64,000 bases of DNA from the NCBI RefSeq assembly GCF_017901175.1, contig NZ_CP072793.1, forward strand, positions 3,286,001 to 3,350,000, in the 5' to 3' direction. How positions within the stretch are numbered: position 1 is the stretch's first letter; every line of letters starts with the position of its first letter. Source of the stretch: Thiothrix unzii. GTDB lineage: Bacteria; Pseudomonadota; Gammaproteobacteria; Thiotrichales; Thiotrichaceae. Below, piece after piece: positions 11,140 through 19,700 of the stretch. The notes under the pieces are model-generated. The model had not been told where the DNA came from. It searched no databases and worked only from the letters and a program-made list of their open reading frames with translations. Made by a program: the position numbers and the translations under genes.

Positions 11140-11867
11140 GTAATACCTTATTTATTGATGGGCAAGAAATCCCTTTCGCGCCCGGACAAACCATCATGGA
11201 TGCTTCATTGGAAGCAGGCATCTACATCCCGCACCTGTGCCACAAACCGGGGCTGACCCCGCACGGCAGTTGCAAGCTGTGTACCGTGGAAGTGGACGGG
11301 CGCAGTGTTTCCGCCTGTACCTTGCCCGCTGCGGCTGGCATGAAAGTCGACAACAACACCCCCGCCTTGCAGGAAGTGCGCAAGACGCTGCTGCAAATGC
11401 TGTTCGTGGAAGGCAACCATTTATGCCCAACCTGTAGCAAAACCGGCGACTGCACCCTGCAAGCCCTCGGCTACCATTTCGGCATGTTGGACGGGCATTT
11501 CCCGCCGTTTTACCCGCGCCGTGAGGTGGATGCTTCCCACCCCGACCTGGTGCTGGATCGTGACCGTTGCGTGCTGTGCGAATTGTGCGTGCGTGCCAGC
11601 CGCGAACAGGACAGCAAAAACGTGTTCGCCATCAGCGGACGTGGTGCAAGTGCGCACATTATCGTCAACACCTCCAGCGGCAAACTGGGCGACAGCGATC
11701 TGACGCTGGACGATGCCGCCGCGCATATCTGCCCGGTCGGGGCAATCCTGCCGAAAAATCATGGCTGTGAAGTCCCGTTCGGGCGGCGCACCTTCGACCT
11801 GCATTCGGTTGCCGAGTCCGATGTTGCCCACGTTGGCCTACAAAAAACGGAGCATCACGATGAGTAA
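11136..11867 (+). CDS. hoxU: NAD-reducing hydrogenase diaphorase subunit HoxU
   Basis: HoxU carries iron-sulfur clusters that pass electrons between the hydrogenase module and HoxF, like the N-terminal part of NuoG. The 243 residues show a 2Fe-2S site (Cys35, Cys46, Cys49, Cys61), a His/Cys-ligated 4Fe-4S site (HLCPTCSKTGDC) and a further 4Fe-4S site (DRCVLCELC, then HICPVGA). The start overlaps the hoxF stop by four bases, and the 3' end overlaps hoxY by eight, indicating coupled translation. Confidence 0.96.
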   Translation: MSNTLFIDGQEIPFAPGQTIMDASLEAGIYIPHLCHKPGLTPHGSCKLCTVEVDGRSVSACTLPAAAGMKVDNNTPALQEVRKTLLQMLFVEGNHLCPTCSKTGDCTLQALGYHFGMLDGHFPPFYPRREVDASHPDLVLDRDRCVLCELCVRASREQDSKNVFAISGRGASAHIIVNTSSGKLGDSDLTLDDAAAHICPVGAILPKNHGCEVPFGRRTFDLHSVAESDVAHVGLQKTEHHDE

Positions 11868-12396
11868 GATCCGTATTGCCACTACCTCACTGGCAGGCTG
11901 TTTCGGTTGCCACATGTCGTTTCTGGACATGGATGAGCGGCTGGTCGGCTTGCTGGAATACGTCGAGTTTGACCGCTCCCCCCTCACCGACATCAAGCAT
12001 TGCCAGCCCTGCGACATTGGTCTGGTGGAAGGCGGCTTGTGTAATGCCGAAAACGTGCATGTGCTGCGCGAATTCCGCCAGCAGTGCAAAATCCTGATTG
12101 CGGTCGGTGCGTGCGCCATCAACGGCGGCGTTCCGGCGATGCGCAACCATTACACGGTGCAAGAATGTCTGGAAGAAGCCTATTTAAACGGCGTGGGGGT
12201 GGATAATCCGATGATTCCGTCTGACCCCGAATTGCCGCTGCTGCTGTCCAAGGTTCACCCCCTGCATGAAGTGGTGCGGGTGGATTACTACCTGCCGGGT
12301 TGCCCGCCACCGGGCGATGCGTTTTTCACCATCCTGAGCGACTTATTGGCGGGTAAAGAACCTTCCCTGCCGAAAGCCATGCTGCATTACGATTGA
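11860..12396 (+). CDS. hoxY: NAD-reducing hydrogenase small subunit HoxY
   Basis: HoxY is the small subunit of the [NiFe] module and holds the proximal 4Fe-4S cluster. Ligands are seen as Cys14 and Cys17 (AGCFGCHMSF), Cys85 (GACAINGG) and Cys148 (PGCPPPGD). The 178-residue length fits HoxY, which lacks the C-terminal cluster domain of membrane hydrogenase small subunits. The frame stays open upstream, but ATG at 11860 with a CGGAG site gives the conserved N-terminus MSKIRIATTSLAGCFGC. No Tat signal is present, consistent with a cytoplasmic enzyme. Confidence 0.96.
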   Translation: MSKIRIATTSLAGCFGCHMSFLDMDERLVGLLEYVEFDRSPLTDIKHCQPCDIGLVEGGLCNAENVHVLREFRQQCKILIAVGACAINGGVPAMRNHYTVQECLEEAYLNGVGVDNPMIPSDPELPLLLSKVHPLHEVVRVDYYLPGCPPPGDAFFTILSDLLAGKEPSLPKAMLHYD

Positions 12397-12406
12397 GGGT
12401 CTGGAC

Positions 12407-13876
12407 ATGGAACACACTGCAAGCAACACGCGCCGCATCGCCATTGACCCGGTATCGCGGGTGGAAGGGCACGGCAAGATCACCCTGCTGCTGGATGCCG
12501 ACAATCATGTGCAGGAAGCGCGTTTACACATTGTCGAATTTCGCGGCTTTGAGAAATTCATCCAGGGTCGCCCTTACACCGAAGTGCCGTATTTTGTGCA
12601 ACGGCTGTGCGGTATCTGCCCGGTGTCGCATCATCTAGCGGCGGCGAAAGCGGTAGACCAGATTGTCGGGGTGGATGAACTGACCCCAACCGCCACCAAG
12701 CTGCGCCGCCTGATCCATTTCGGGCAGGTGTTGCAATCGCACGCGCTGCATTTTTTCCACCTGTCCTCACCCGATTTCCTGTTCGGTTTCGGCTCGAATC
12801 TGGCGCACCGCAATATCGTCGGTGTGCTGGAAGATTACCCCGACATTGGCCTGAAAGGGGTGAAACTGCGCAAATACGGGCAGCAAGTCATCGCCGCGAT
12901 TGCAGGTAAGCGTATCCACGGCGCGGCAGCGATTCCCGGTGGCATGAACAAAGCCTTGAGCGATGATGAACGCAAAGCCCTGCTGGTGGACATTGCCGAT
13001 ATTATCCGCTGGTCGCAGGATGCGGTCACACTCAATGAAACCATCCACCTACAACACCCGGAAAACCATGCTTTTGCTACCCTGTCGACCAACTATCTGG
13101 GCATGGTCGGGGCGCAGGGCGAACTGGAGTTGTACCACGGCGGTTTACGCGCCCGACGTGCCGATGGCAGCGATATTTTCGACCAGTTCGATTACCGCGA
13201 TTACGGTTCCGCCATCCGCGAAGAAGTGCGCAACTGGTCGTACATGAAATTCCCTTACCTCACTGCGATTGGCAAGGACAATGGCTGGTATCGGGTCGGG
13301 CCACTGGCGCGGGTCAATCTGTGCGACAGCATTCCCACCCCGCTGGCGGAAGCGGCGCGGGTACGCTTCCGTGCCTTTGCGGATGGCGCGTATGTGCATG
13401 ACACGTTGGCGTTCCACTGGGCGCGGATGATCGAAATGCTGCATTGCGCCGAAGCGATTCAGGAACTGCTCAACGACCCCGACATTACCGGGACGGATTT
13501 GGTGGTAACGGGCGAAAAACGGGCGCAAGGGATCGGTGTCATCGAAGCCCCTCGTGGCACGTTGTTCCATCACTATCAGGTCAATGAGCAAGGCTTGATT
13601 GAAAAAGCCAACCTGATTGTTTCCACTACCAGCAATAACCACGCCATGAATGAGTCGGTACGTTCGGTTGCCAACCACTATCTTGATGGGCAGGAAATCA
13701 CCGAAGGCTTGCTCAACCATCTGGAAGTGGCGGTGCGGGCGTATGACCCTTGCCTGTCGTGTGCTACCCATGCGCTGGGCAAGATGCCGTTACAGGTGGA
13801 GCTGGTCAGTGCGACCGGGGAAGTTCTCAATCGCGTCAGCAAAAACATGGATGGTGTGGTCGAGTGTGCGCTGTGA
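12407..13876 (+). CDS. hoxH: NAD-reducing hydrogenase large subunit HoxH
   Basis: HoxH carries the NiFe active site. The four Ni-binding Cys are in RLCGICPVSHH (Cys68, Cys71) and DPCLSCATH (Cys449, Cys452). After His455 a 34-residue C-terminal extension begins ALGKMPLQ; in this family it is removed by a dedicated endopeptidase once Ni is inserted. The 489 residues match group 3d HoxH. The stop codon overlaps the GTG start of the protease gene as GTGA, linking the enzyme to its processing factor. Hyp maturation genes are not in the window. Confidence 0.97.
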   Translation: MEHTASNTRRIAIDPVSRVEGHGKITLLLDADNHVQEARLHIVEFRGFEKFIQGRPYTEVPYFVQRLCGICPVSHHLAAAKAVDQIVGVDELTPTATKLRRLIHFGQVLQSHALHFFHLSSPDFLFGFGSNLAHRNIVGVLEDYPDIGLKGVKLRKYGQQVIAAIAGKRIHGAAAIPGGMNKALSDDERKALLVDIADIIRWSQDAVTLNETIHLQHPENHAFATLSTNYLGMVGAQGELELYHGGLRARRADGSDIFDQFDYRDYGSAIREEVRNWSYMKFPYLTAIGKDNGWYRVGPLARVNLCDSIPTPLAEAARVRFRAFADGAYVHDTLAFHWARMIEMLHCAEAIQELLNDPDITGTDLVVTGEKRAQGIGVIEAPRGTLFHHYQVNEQGLIEKANLIVSTTSNNHAMNESVRSVANHYLDGQEITEGLLNHLEVAVRAYDPCLSCATHALGKMPLQVELVSATGEVLNRVSKNMDGVVECAL

Positions 13877-14343
13877 GTGCGCTGTCCCCGATTCTACTGT
13901 TTGGCTACGGCAATCCGGGGTGTGGTGATGATGCCCTCGGCGTATTGTTGCTGGAAGCAATCGCCGCTCAAGGCTTGCCCGGTGTCGAATGCCAAACCGA
14001 TATGCAGCTCCAAGTTGAGCACATTACCGACTTAGTAGGGCGCGAATACGTGCTGTTCATGGATGCGGACGTGAGCTGTGCTGCGCCGTATGTGGTGGAA
14101 CAACTCACCGCGCGACAGGATAGCAGTTACACCAGTCATGCGCTGTCGCCTGCTGCGGTGCTTCATGCTTTCCGGCAAGTGTACGGGGTGGATACGCCGT
14201 CTGCATATTTGTTACACATACGCGGCTATGCGTTTGAATTGGGGGATGCGTTAACGGCGCAGGCAGCGGAGAATCTAGCGGCGGCACTGGCGTGGGTGCA
14301 GCATTTTGTGAGTCTTAGCGCGGCGAATGTTAATGAGCGGTGA
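13873..14343 (+). CDS. hoxW: Hydrogenase maturation protease HoxW
   Basis: HoxW-type endopeptidase that clips the C-terminal extension of HoxH after nickel insertion. The 156 residues begin, from a GTG that overlaps the hoxH stop, with SALSPILLFGYGNPGCGDDALG, the GxGNP...DD signature of the HyaD/HycI/HoxW family. FMDADVS and SHALSPAAVLH provide the likely remaining metal ligands (Asp, His). The open frame extends upstream, but that part only shadows hoxH. The 3' end overlaps the convergent pbpC by 14 bases. Confidence 0.92.
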   Translation: MSALSPILLFGYGNPGCGDDALGVLLLEAIAAQGLPGVECQTDMQLQVEHITDLVGREYVLFMDADVSCAAPYVVEQLTARQDSSYTSHALSPAAVLHAFRQVYGVDTPSAYLLHIRGYAFELGDALTAQAAENLAAALAWVQHFVSLSAANVNER

Positions 14344-16657
14344 TTAACACCTCAAAGTCCGTTTGCACCCGATTCCCCGCTTCATCCACGACCACCAAAC
14401 GGTGCTTGCCCGCTGCGGGTTGCACCGCTTGCTGATGAAACGTCTGCGTCGTGCCCAAGAACTGGTTATCTAAATGCCAGTACAGCAAGGTTTCGGGGTG
14501 CGTTGGTACAGCACGAAACACCGTTTCCCCCAGCTTGCCATCGAGTTCTCGCGGCAAATAAATCTGCGTATTGTCTTGCGGATACACCACGCTCAGGGCT
14601 TCCCCTTGCCCGCTATCACTGCCCTGACAATCCGCCCGCCACGGTGGTAACGGCTGGTAATCGGCATGAAATTGCTGGTAATAATCTGCCTGATCCGGTG
14701 GCAGCACAAACCAGTTACGGGTTTGCATGTTCGCTACCGCTTCGCACTCGCTGGTAACGCGCCATTGCCCGGTAGCGTCCAGATGAATGCGTTGGTGGTA
14801 AGGCGTAATCCGCGCAAAGTGGCTGCTCAACGGCACGGATACCGTCTTGGTATCACACGCGCCATTACTCAAGTAACCGTCATCGCGGCACACTTCCATC
14901 TCGCTCATTTGCCAATCTGGGCGTTGAAACCAGCCCCTATTCGCTGGCAACAAACTGAAGGTATTGAACAAAATCGGCGCGGCACTTTGCGTCCCAGTCA
15001 ATCCCGCCCGCCCGACCCCATCGGCATTACCGACCCACACGCCCACAGTGTAATCCGGGGTAGTGCCTATCGCCCACGCATCGCGTTGCCCGTAACTCGT
15101 GCCAGTTTTCCACGCCACTTTGCGGCTGCTGCTGAATTTTTCCCAGTAACCGTCATCGCCGGGGCGGGCAACTTCCAGCAATGAATCCAGCGTCAGCCAT
15201 GCGGTAGCTGTGGAAAGCGTGGCAATGCGGGGACTATTGGCAGGCTGGATTTGCAACATCCGTCCCTGTTGCCAGAAGGTTTGCTGGTGTTGCTGATCTT
15301 GCGCCGCACGGTTGGCAAGGTTGGCGTAAGCCACGCTCAAATCCCACAGAGAGGTTTCCGCCCCGCCCAAAATCAGGCTCAAGCCGTAATCCCGCGCCGA
15401 ACGCTGCACATGGCTAAACCCCAGTTGGCGCAATTGCATCAAAAACGGCTCGACCCCGCGCACGCTGAGCATGTTCACCATTGGAATATTCAGCGACCGT
15501 GCCAAGGCTTCCCGCGCACTCACCGCGCCGTGGTAATGACGGTTGTAATTCTGAGGAGTAAAACCGCTGTAATTCACCGGCACATCCGCCACCAGCGAAT
15601 CCGGCACAATCAGCCCTTGCTCAATCATGTCGGCAAACAGCAAGGGTTTGAGGGTACTGCCGCTACTGCGCGGACGCTGGATCATGTCAATCGCGTGGCC
15701 TTGCTCACGCCGTGTGTCCATTGGGCGATTACCGACATACGCTTTCACCGCAAAGGTACGATTATCCAGCACCAGAATCGCCAGATTTTGCACGCCTTCC
15801 AGTGCCAATTGTTCGCCGCTGCGTTGCGCCAGCGTATTGAGTTGCTGCTGCAAACCCGCATCCAGCGTGGTGCGAAAACGTTGTCCGTCGGGGTGTTGCG
15901 CCGCCAACGTATCCAGCAAATGTGGTGCAAGGCGGGGCAATAGATGCGGTGCTTCGGGCAAAGGTTCAGCAATAGCGAGATCGTATTCCAGCTTCGACAA
16001 TACATTTTGGGCTAACAGCAAACCCAGTAAACGGTTACGTTTTGCCAGCAAACGTTCGCGGTTGCGTCCGGGGTGAATCAGGGCGGGGTTGTTGGGTAAT
16101 ACCGCCAGCATCGCGCTTTCTGCCCACGACAATTGTTCGGGGCTACGTGCAAAGTAACGCCATGCCGCCGCTTCCAAACCAACCACATTACCGCCAAACG
16201 GGGCGTGACTGGCGTAGCGTTTGAGAATGTCATCCTTGCTGTAACGGCTTTCCAAACGCCATGCCCGCAGCAGTTCCACCGCTTTTTCAGGCAAGGTACG
16301 CGGTGGATTGCCGCGTGAGAGGCGGATGACTTGCATACTCAAAGTGCTTGCACCGCTGACCACGCGCTGTTCACGCAGGTTGTCGTAAGTGGCGCGAGCA
16401 AGGGCGAGGAAGTCCACGCCGCTGTGTTGCCGGAAACGCTTGTCTTCAAACTGGATCAGTGCGGTGGCGAATTTTTCCGGCACGCTTTCGAGTTCGGGGA
16501 AACGCCATTGCCCATCGGCAGCAATGTGCGCACTGAGCAGCTTGCCGTCGCGGTCTAACAGCAAGTGCGAGTGGGTGGTGGCGAAGAGCGTGGGGGGAAG
16601 GCTGTAGAAGTACCACCAGAGGGCGAAGGTGATGAAGAGAAGAAGAATCCCCCCCAT
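14330..16657 (-). CDS. pbpC: Penicillin-binding protein 1C
   Basis: PBP1C is a bifunctional class A enzyme of the inner membrane with glycosyltransferase and transpeptidase-like domains. Visible are an N-terminal transmembrane helix (ILLLFITFALWWYFYSL), the GT51 motif EDKRFRQHSGVDFLALARA with GASTLSMQ, the serine motif SSGSTLKP, KTGTSYG, and a C-terminal BiPBP-type domain. The frame opens at a TTG at 16690, but ATG at 16657 with a GGAAGG just upstream is preferred, giving 775 residues. This start and its ribosome site lie inside a palindromic repeat. The upstream gene encodes an alpha-2-macroglobulin, the standard partner of PbpC. Confidence 0.93.
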   Translation of the reverse strand: MGGILLLFITFALWWYFYSLPPTLFATTHSHLLLDRDGKLLSAHIAADGQWRFPELESVPEKFATALIQFEDKRFRQHSGVDFLALARATYDNLREQRVVSGASTLSMQVIRLSRGNPPRTLPEKAVELLRAWRLESRYSKDDILKRYASHAPFGGNVVGLEAAAWRYFARSPEQLSWAESAMLAVLPNNPALIHPGRNRERLLAKRNRLLGLLLAQNVLSKLEYDLAIAEPLPEAPHLLPRLAPHLLDTLAAQHPDGQRFRTTLDAGLQQQLNTLAQRSGEQLALEGVQNLAILVLDNRTFAVKAYVGNRPMDTRREQGHAIDMIQRPRSSGSTLKPLLFADMIEQGLIVPDSLVADVPVNYSGFTPQNYNRHYHGAVSAREALARSLNIPMVNMLSVRGVEPFLMQLRQLGFSHVQRSARDYGLSLILGGAETSLWDLSVAYANLANRAAQDQQHQQTFWQQGRMLQIQPANSPRIATLSTATAWLTLDSLLEVARPGDDGYWEKFSSSRKVAWKTGTSYGQRDAWAIGTTPDYTVGVWVGNADGVGRAGLTGTQSAAPILFNTFSLLPANRGWFQRPDWQMSEMEVCRDDGYLSNGACDTKTVSVPLSSHFARITPYHQRIHLDATGQWRVTSECEAVANMQTRNWFVLPPDQADYYQQFHADYQPLPPWRADCQGSDSGQGEALSVVYPQDNTQIYLPRELDGKLGETVFRAVPTHPETLLYWHLDNQFLGTTQTFHQQAVQPAAGKHRLVVVDEAGNRVQTDFEVLITAH

Positions 16658-16759
16658 CCTAACCTTCCCCCGCAAGGGGGGAAGGAACAAGAGTCCCCCC
16701 CCTCTTTCATCTTCGCTCCCTTCACCCCTTGCGGGGGAAGGGTTGGGGATGGGGGGGAT
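16649..16759. repeat. Inverted pair of GC-rich palindromic repeats
   Basis: Copy A (about 16649-16685, core CCTTCCCCCGCAAGGGGG) and copy B in opposite orientation (about 16718-16759) share the pattern CCCCCATCC(CC)AACC(C)TTCCCCCGCAAGGGG. Each copy is itself a hairpin and the two together can form a larger one. It lies between the alpha-2-macroglobulin gene and pbpC and supplies the pbpC start codon and ribosome binding site. A related element is at about 40157-40196. Confidence 0.85.
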
Positions 16760-16773
16760 GACGGCTACGTCAC

Positions 16774-19700
16774 TCAGGGCATCGCCCCCGGCGCAACCTT
16801 CATAATCTTCACCGCCAAACCCGCCGTCCGCGCCCGCACCGCAGGCTGGTACATCGCTTCACCGCTAATCGCCGGGAAGTAGAACTCGCCCAGGAACGCT
16901 GCATTGAGTTTGACGCTGACCGTTTTGGTTTCACCCGCTGCCAGATCGAAATAGCTCAACACACGATCATCGCGCACATCCTGATAGGTAATGCCAGCAG
17001 GCTTGTCCGCACTCGCCGTGCCGATTTCCATACCGGAAGGCAGCAAGGTGGACAGGGCGACGTGCTTGATTGCCGACGTACTGGGGTTGGTGACGGTGAC
17101 ATTCAGTGTGTAATCCTGTCCTTGCTGCAATGGCAAGGTGGATGTGCCAGTTGCCGCCGTGGTATCCCACACCGTGCTGCCTTGCTTGTCGAGCAAGGTT
17201 GCTTGCAAGTCGATGCCTTGCGCTTCCGCCTGTTCGTTACCTGCCGGAGCAGTGCCACGTTGGGTTACGCTGGCGTAGAGCTTGCGGTCGCCGTCATTGT
17301 GCAAGGCAAGCTGGAATGCTGCATCTTGCGCATTCAGCAATTGGCTGAGCAATGGTTGGGCGCTGTTCAGCGGTGTCGCCGTGCCTTGGTCGAGCGTGTA
17401 TTGCACCGCCAGCGGTTGCTGACTGCTGCTGAGGTAATGCGCCACCGACAGCAATGCCCAACTCAGATCGTGGGTATTGTGGGCAGTGCCTGTACCCAGT
17501 TCAGCAGCGATTTGCTGCACCACCAGTTCCGCATCCTGCACCTTTTTCAGTGCCAGCAAGGTTTCCAGTTGCAAACCGAGTTGCCCCAGTTTTTGGCTGA
17601 AGGTTTGCTCGGACAGCGCGGTATTCAACTCAGTTGCCACCAAACCTTGCGTGGTTTGTTGCGCGGCTTCGGCTTGACCTGCCAGCAAATACCCGGCGGC
17701 GAGTAACCAGCGGGCTTGCGGATTGGCTTTGCCGGATTCGCGCAAACGGTTCATCGCACCCAACTGCGGTTTGCCTGCGACTGCCAGCACGTACAAGCGG
17801 TAGGCTTGGGTGGAACTGGTGTCTTCGCCGCTGCCTGCCGTCCAGTCTTGCGCCTGTTTTGCCTGATACGCTTGCCATGCGGTCAGCAAGCCGAGTGGTA
17901 CGCTGTAGCCTTGCTTTTGCGCTTCGATCAGGAAATGTCCCGCGTAAATGCTGGCCCAATCGTTGGCTTCGGTCGAACCCGGCCAGTACATCAAATTGCC
18001 ATTGCTGCTTTGGAAATCGCCCAGTTTGGTGATGGCGCGTTTGATGTGGTGTTCCACCTGTTTCTGGCGTTCAAGGTCAAGCTTGAGCAGTTTGGGTAAG
18101 TACAACTGCGGGAACACCGCCGAAGTGGTTTGCTCCAAACAGCCGTGCGGGTAGTTGACCAGATAATCCAGATGTTGTGCCAGATTCAGGTTGGGCAGGC
18201 TGGAAAGTTCCAGTGTGCTCTGGTTTGTACCCACCATGCCGTGCGGCGTGATGGTTTCTTTCCAGTCCGCTTTCGGTTCGAGCGTGGTGTTGACCGTGCG
18301 CAGGCTCGGTAAGTTTGGTGCTTGCACTTGCAGGTTTACCTCGTGGCTGCTGCTGAGTTTGCCGCTGGTGGCGGTAAATTTCAGCTTGCCCTGCATTGGC
18401 TTGTCGCCTGCTTTGAGGAACAGTGTCACGACCTTTTCACCCGCTTGGGTGAACGGCACGGTGAGTGTGGGACCAACGCTGGCAAATGCGCCATCCGCTT
18501 CCAGTTTCACCTCCACCGATTTCACGCTGGGATCGGATACGAACAGGGTCAACGGCACTTCGATGCGTTCGCCCACTTTCAGGGTACGCGGCAAGGATGA
18601 CAGCAACATCAGCGGTTGGCGCACGAACACAGGCTGTTCAGCCTTGCCGTAAGCCAGACCATCGGAGGCAACCGCCATAATGCGTACCGCACCAAGGTAA
18701 GACGGCAGCTCAACACTGTGTTCCTTGGTTTGCCCGGCATCCAGATGGAACGCGCCTAAGAATTTGACGACAGGTGGGAAGCGTTTCGGCTTGTTGGCAG
18801 CATCGTCAATTTGTGCTTCGTCGCCACCACCGATGGCGAGAATGCGTTCCAGATTGCCGCTGTATGCGCCGATTACGCTGTCGAACAAGTCCCACGTTTT
18901 GATGCCAAGCGCTTCTTTGCGGTAGAAGGCTTTGTGCAAATCGGGGGCTTCAAAGCGGGTCAATCCCAGCAAGCCTTCATCCACCACGGCAAGGGTGTAA
19001 TCCATGGCGCGACCGGATTGTTCGCTAATGCTAAACGTTGGGGTGCTTTCCGGTTGCCATTCTTCCGCCGCTTTCACGACAGGTTGCAACTTGGTTGCCG
19101 GGTCTTCCACTGTGAGCGGAATGATGCCGTACAAACGGATCGGACGGTCATTCTGCTTGTTCTGGTGCGCTTGCAACAAGGTCACGCTGACGTAGGCGTT
19201 CGGTGCCATATTCGCGGTAATCGGCAGCGGGATTTGGGTACGTTGCCCGTTAAAGTCGATCCAGCGTTGTTCCAGAATCTGGCTGCTGGTTTCGACCGTG
19301 AACAAGGCACGTCCGGCTTGCGCATCCGGCAATTGGATTTGCGCGGTTTCGCCGACCTGATAGCTGGTTTTGTCACTGCTGAAACGCAACATCGCGGCAG
19401 CACCGCTGCCATCTTCCTGCGCACGCCCTGCCCAGCCAGGCCAATCCACGTACAGCGTTTTACCGGTGCAATGCTTGCCCTGCAAATCACAAGCGCGGAT
19501 TAAGTAACGCCCCCATTCCGGGTATTTGATCTGGAATTTCCACTCGCCCTTGCCGTTGGTGGTGCTGACGATGGATTGCTGCAATTTGCTGCTGTGGCTG
19601 GAATCGGCGTATTCAGCGAGTGAATCCGGGGTTTTGTCCCACCACCATTTCCACTCGATTTTGTAGAGGGTGACTTCGACTTGCGGCAAGGACACCTCCT

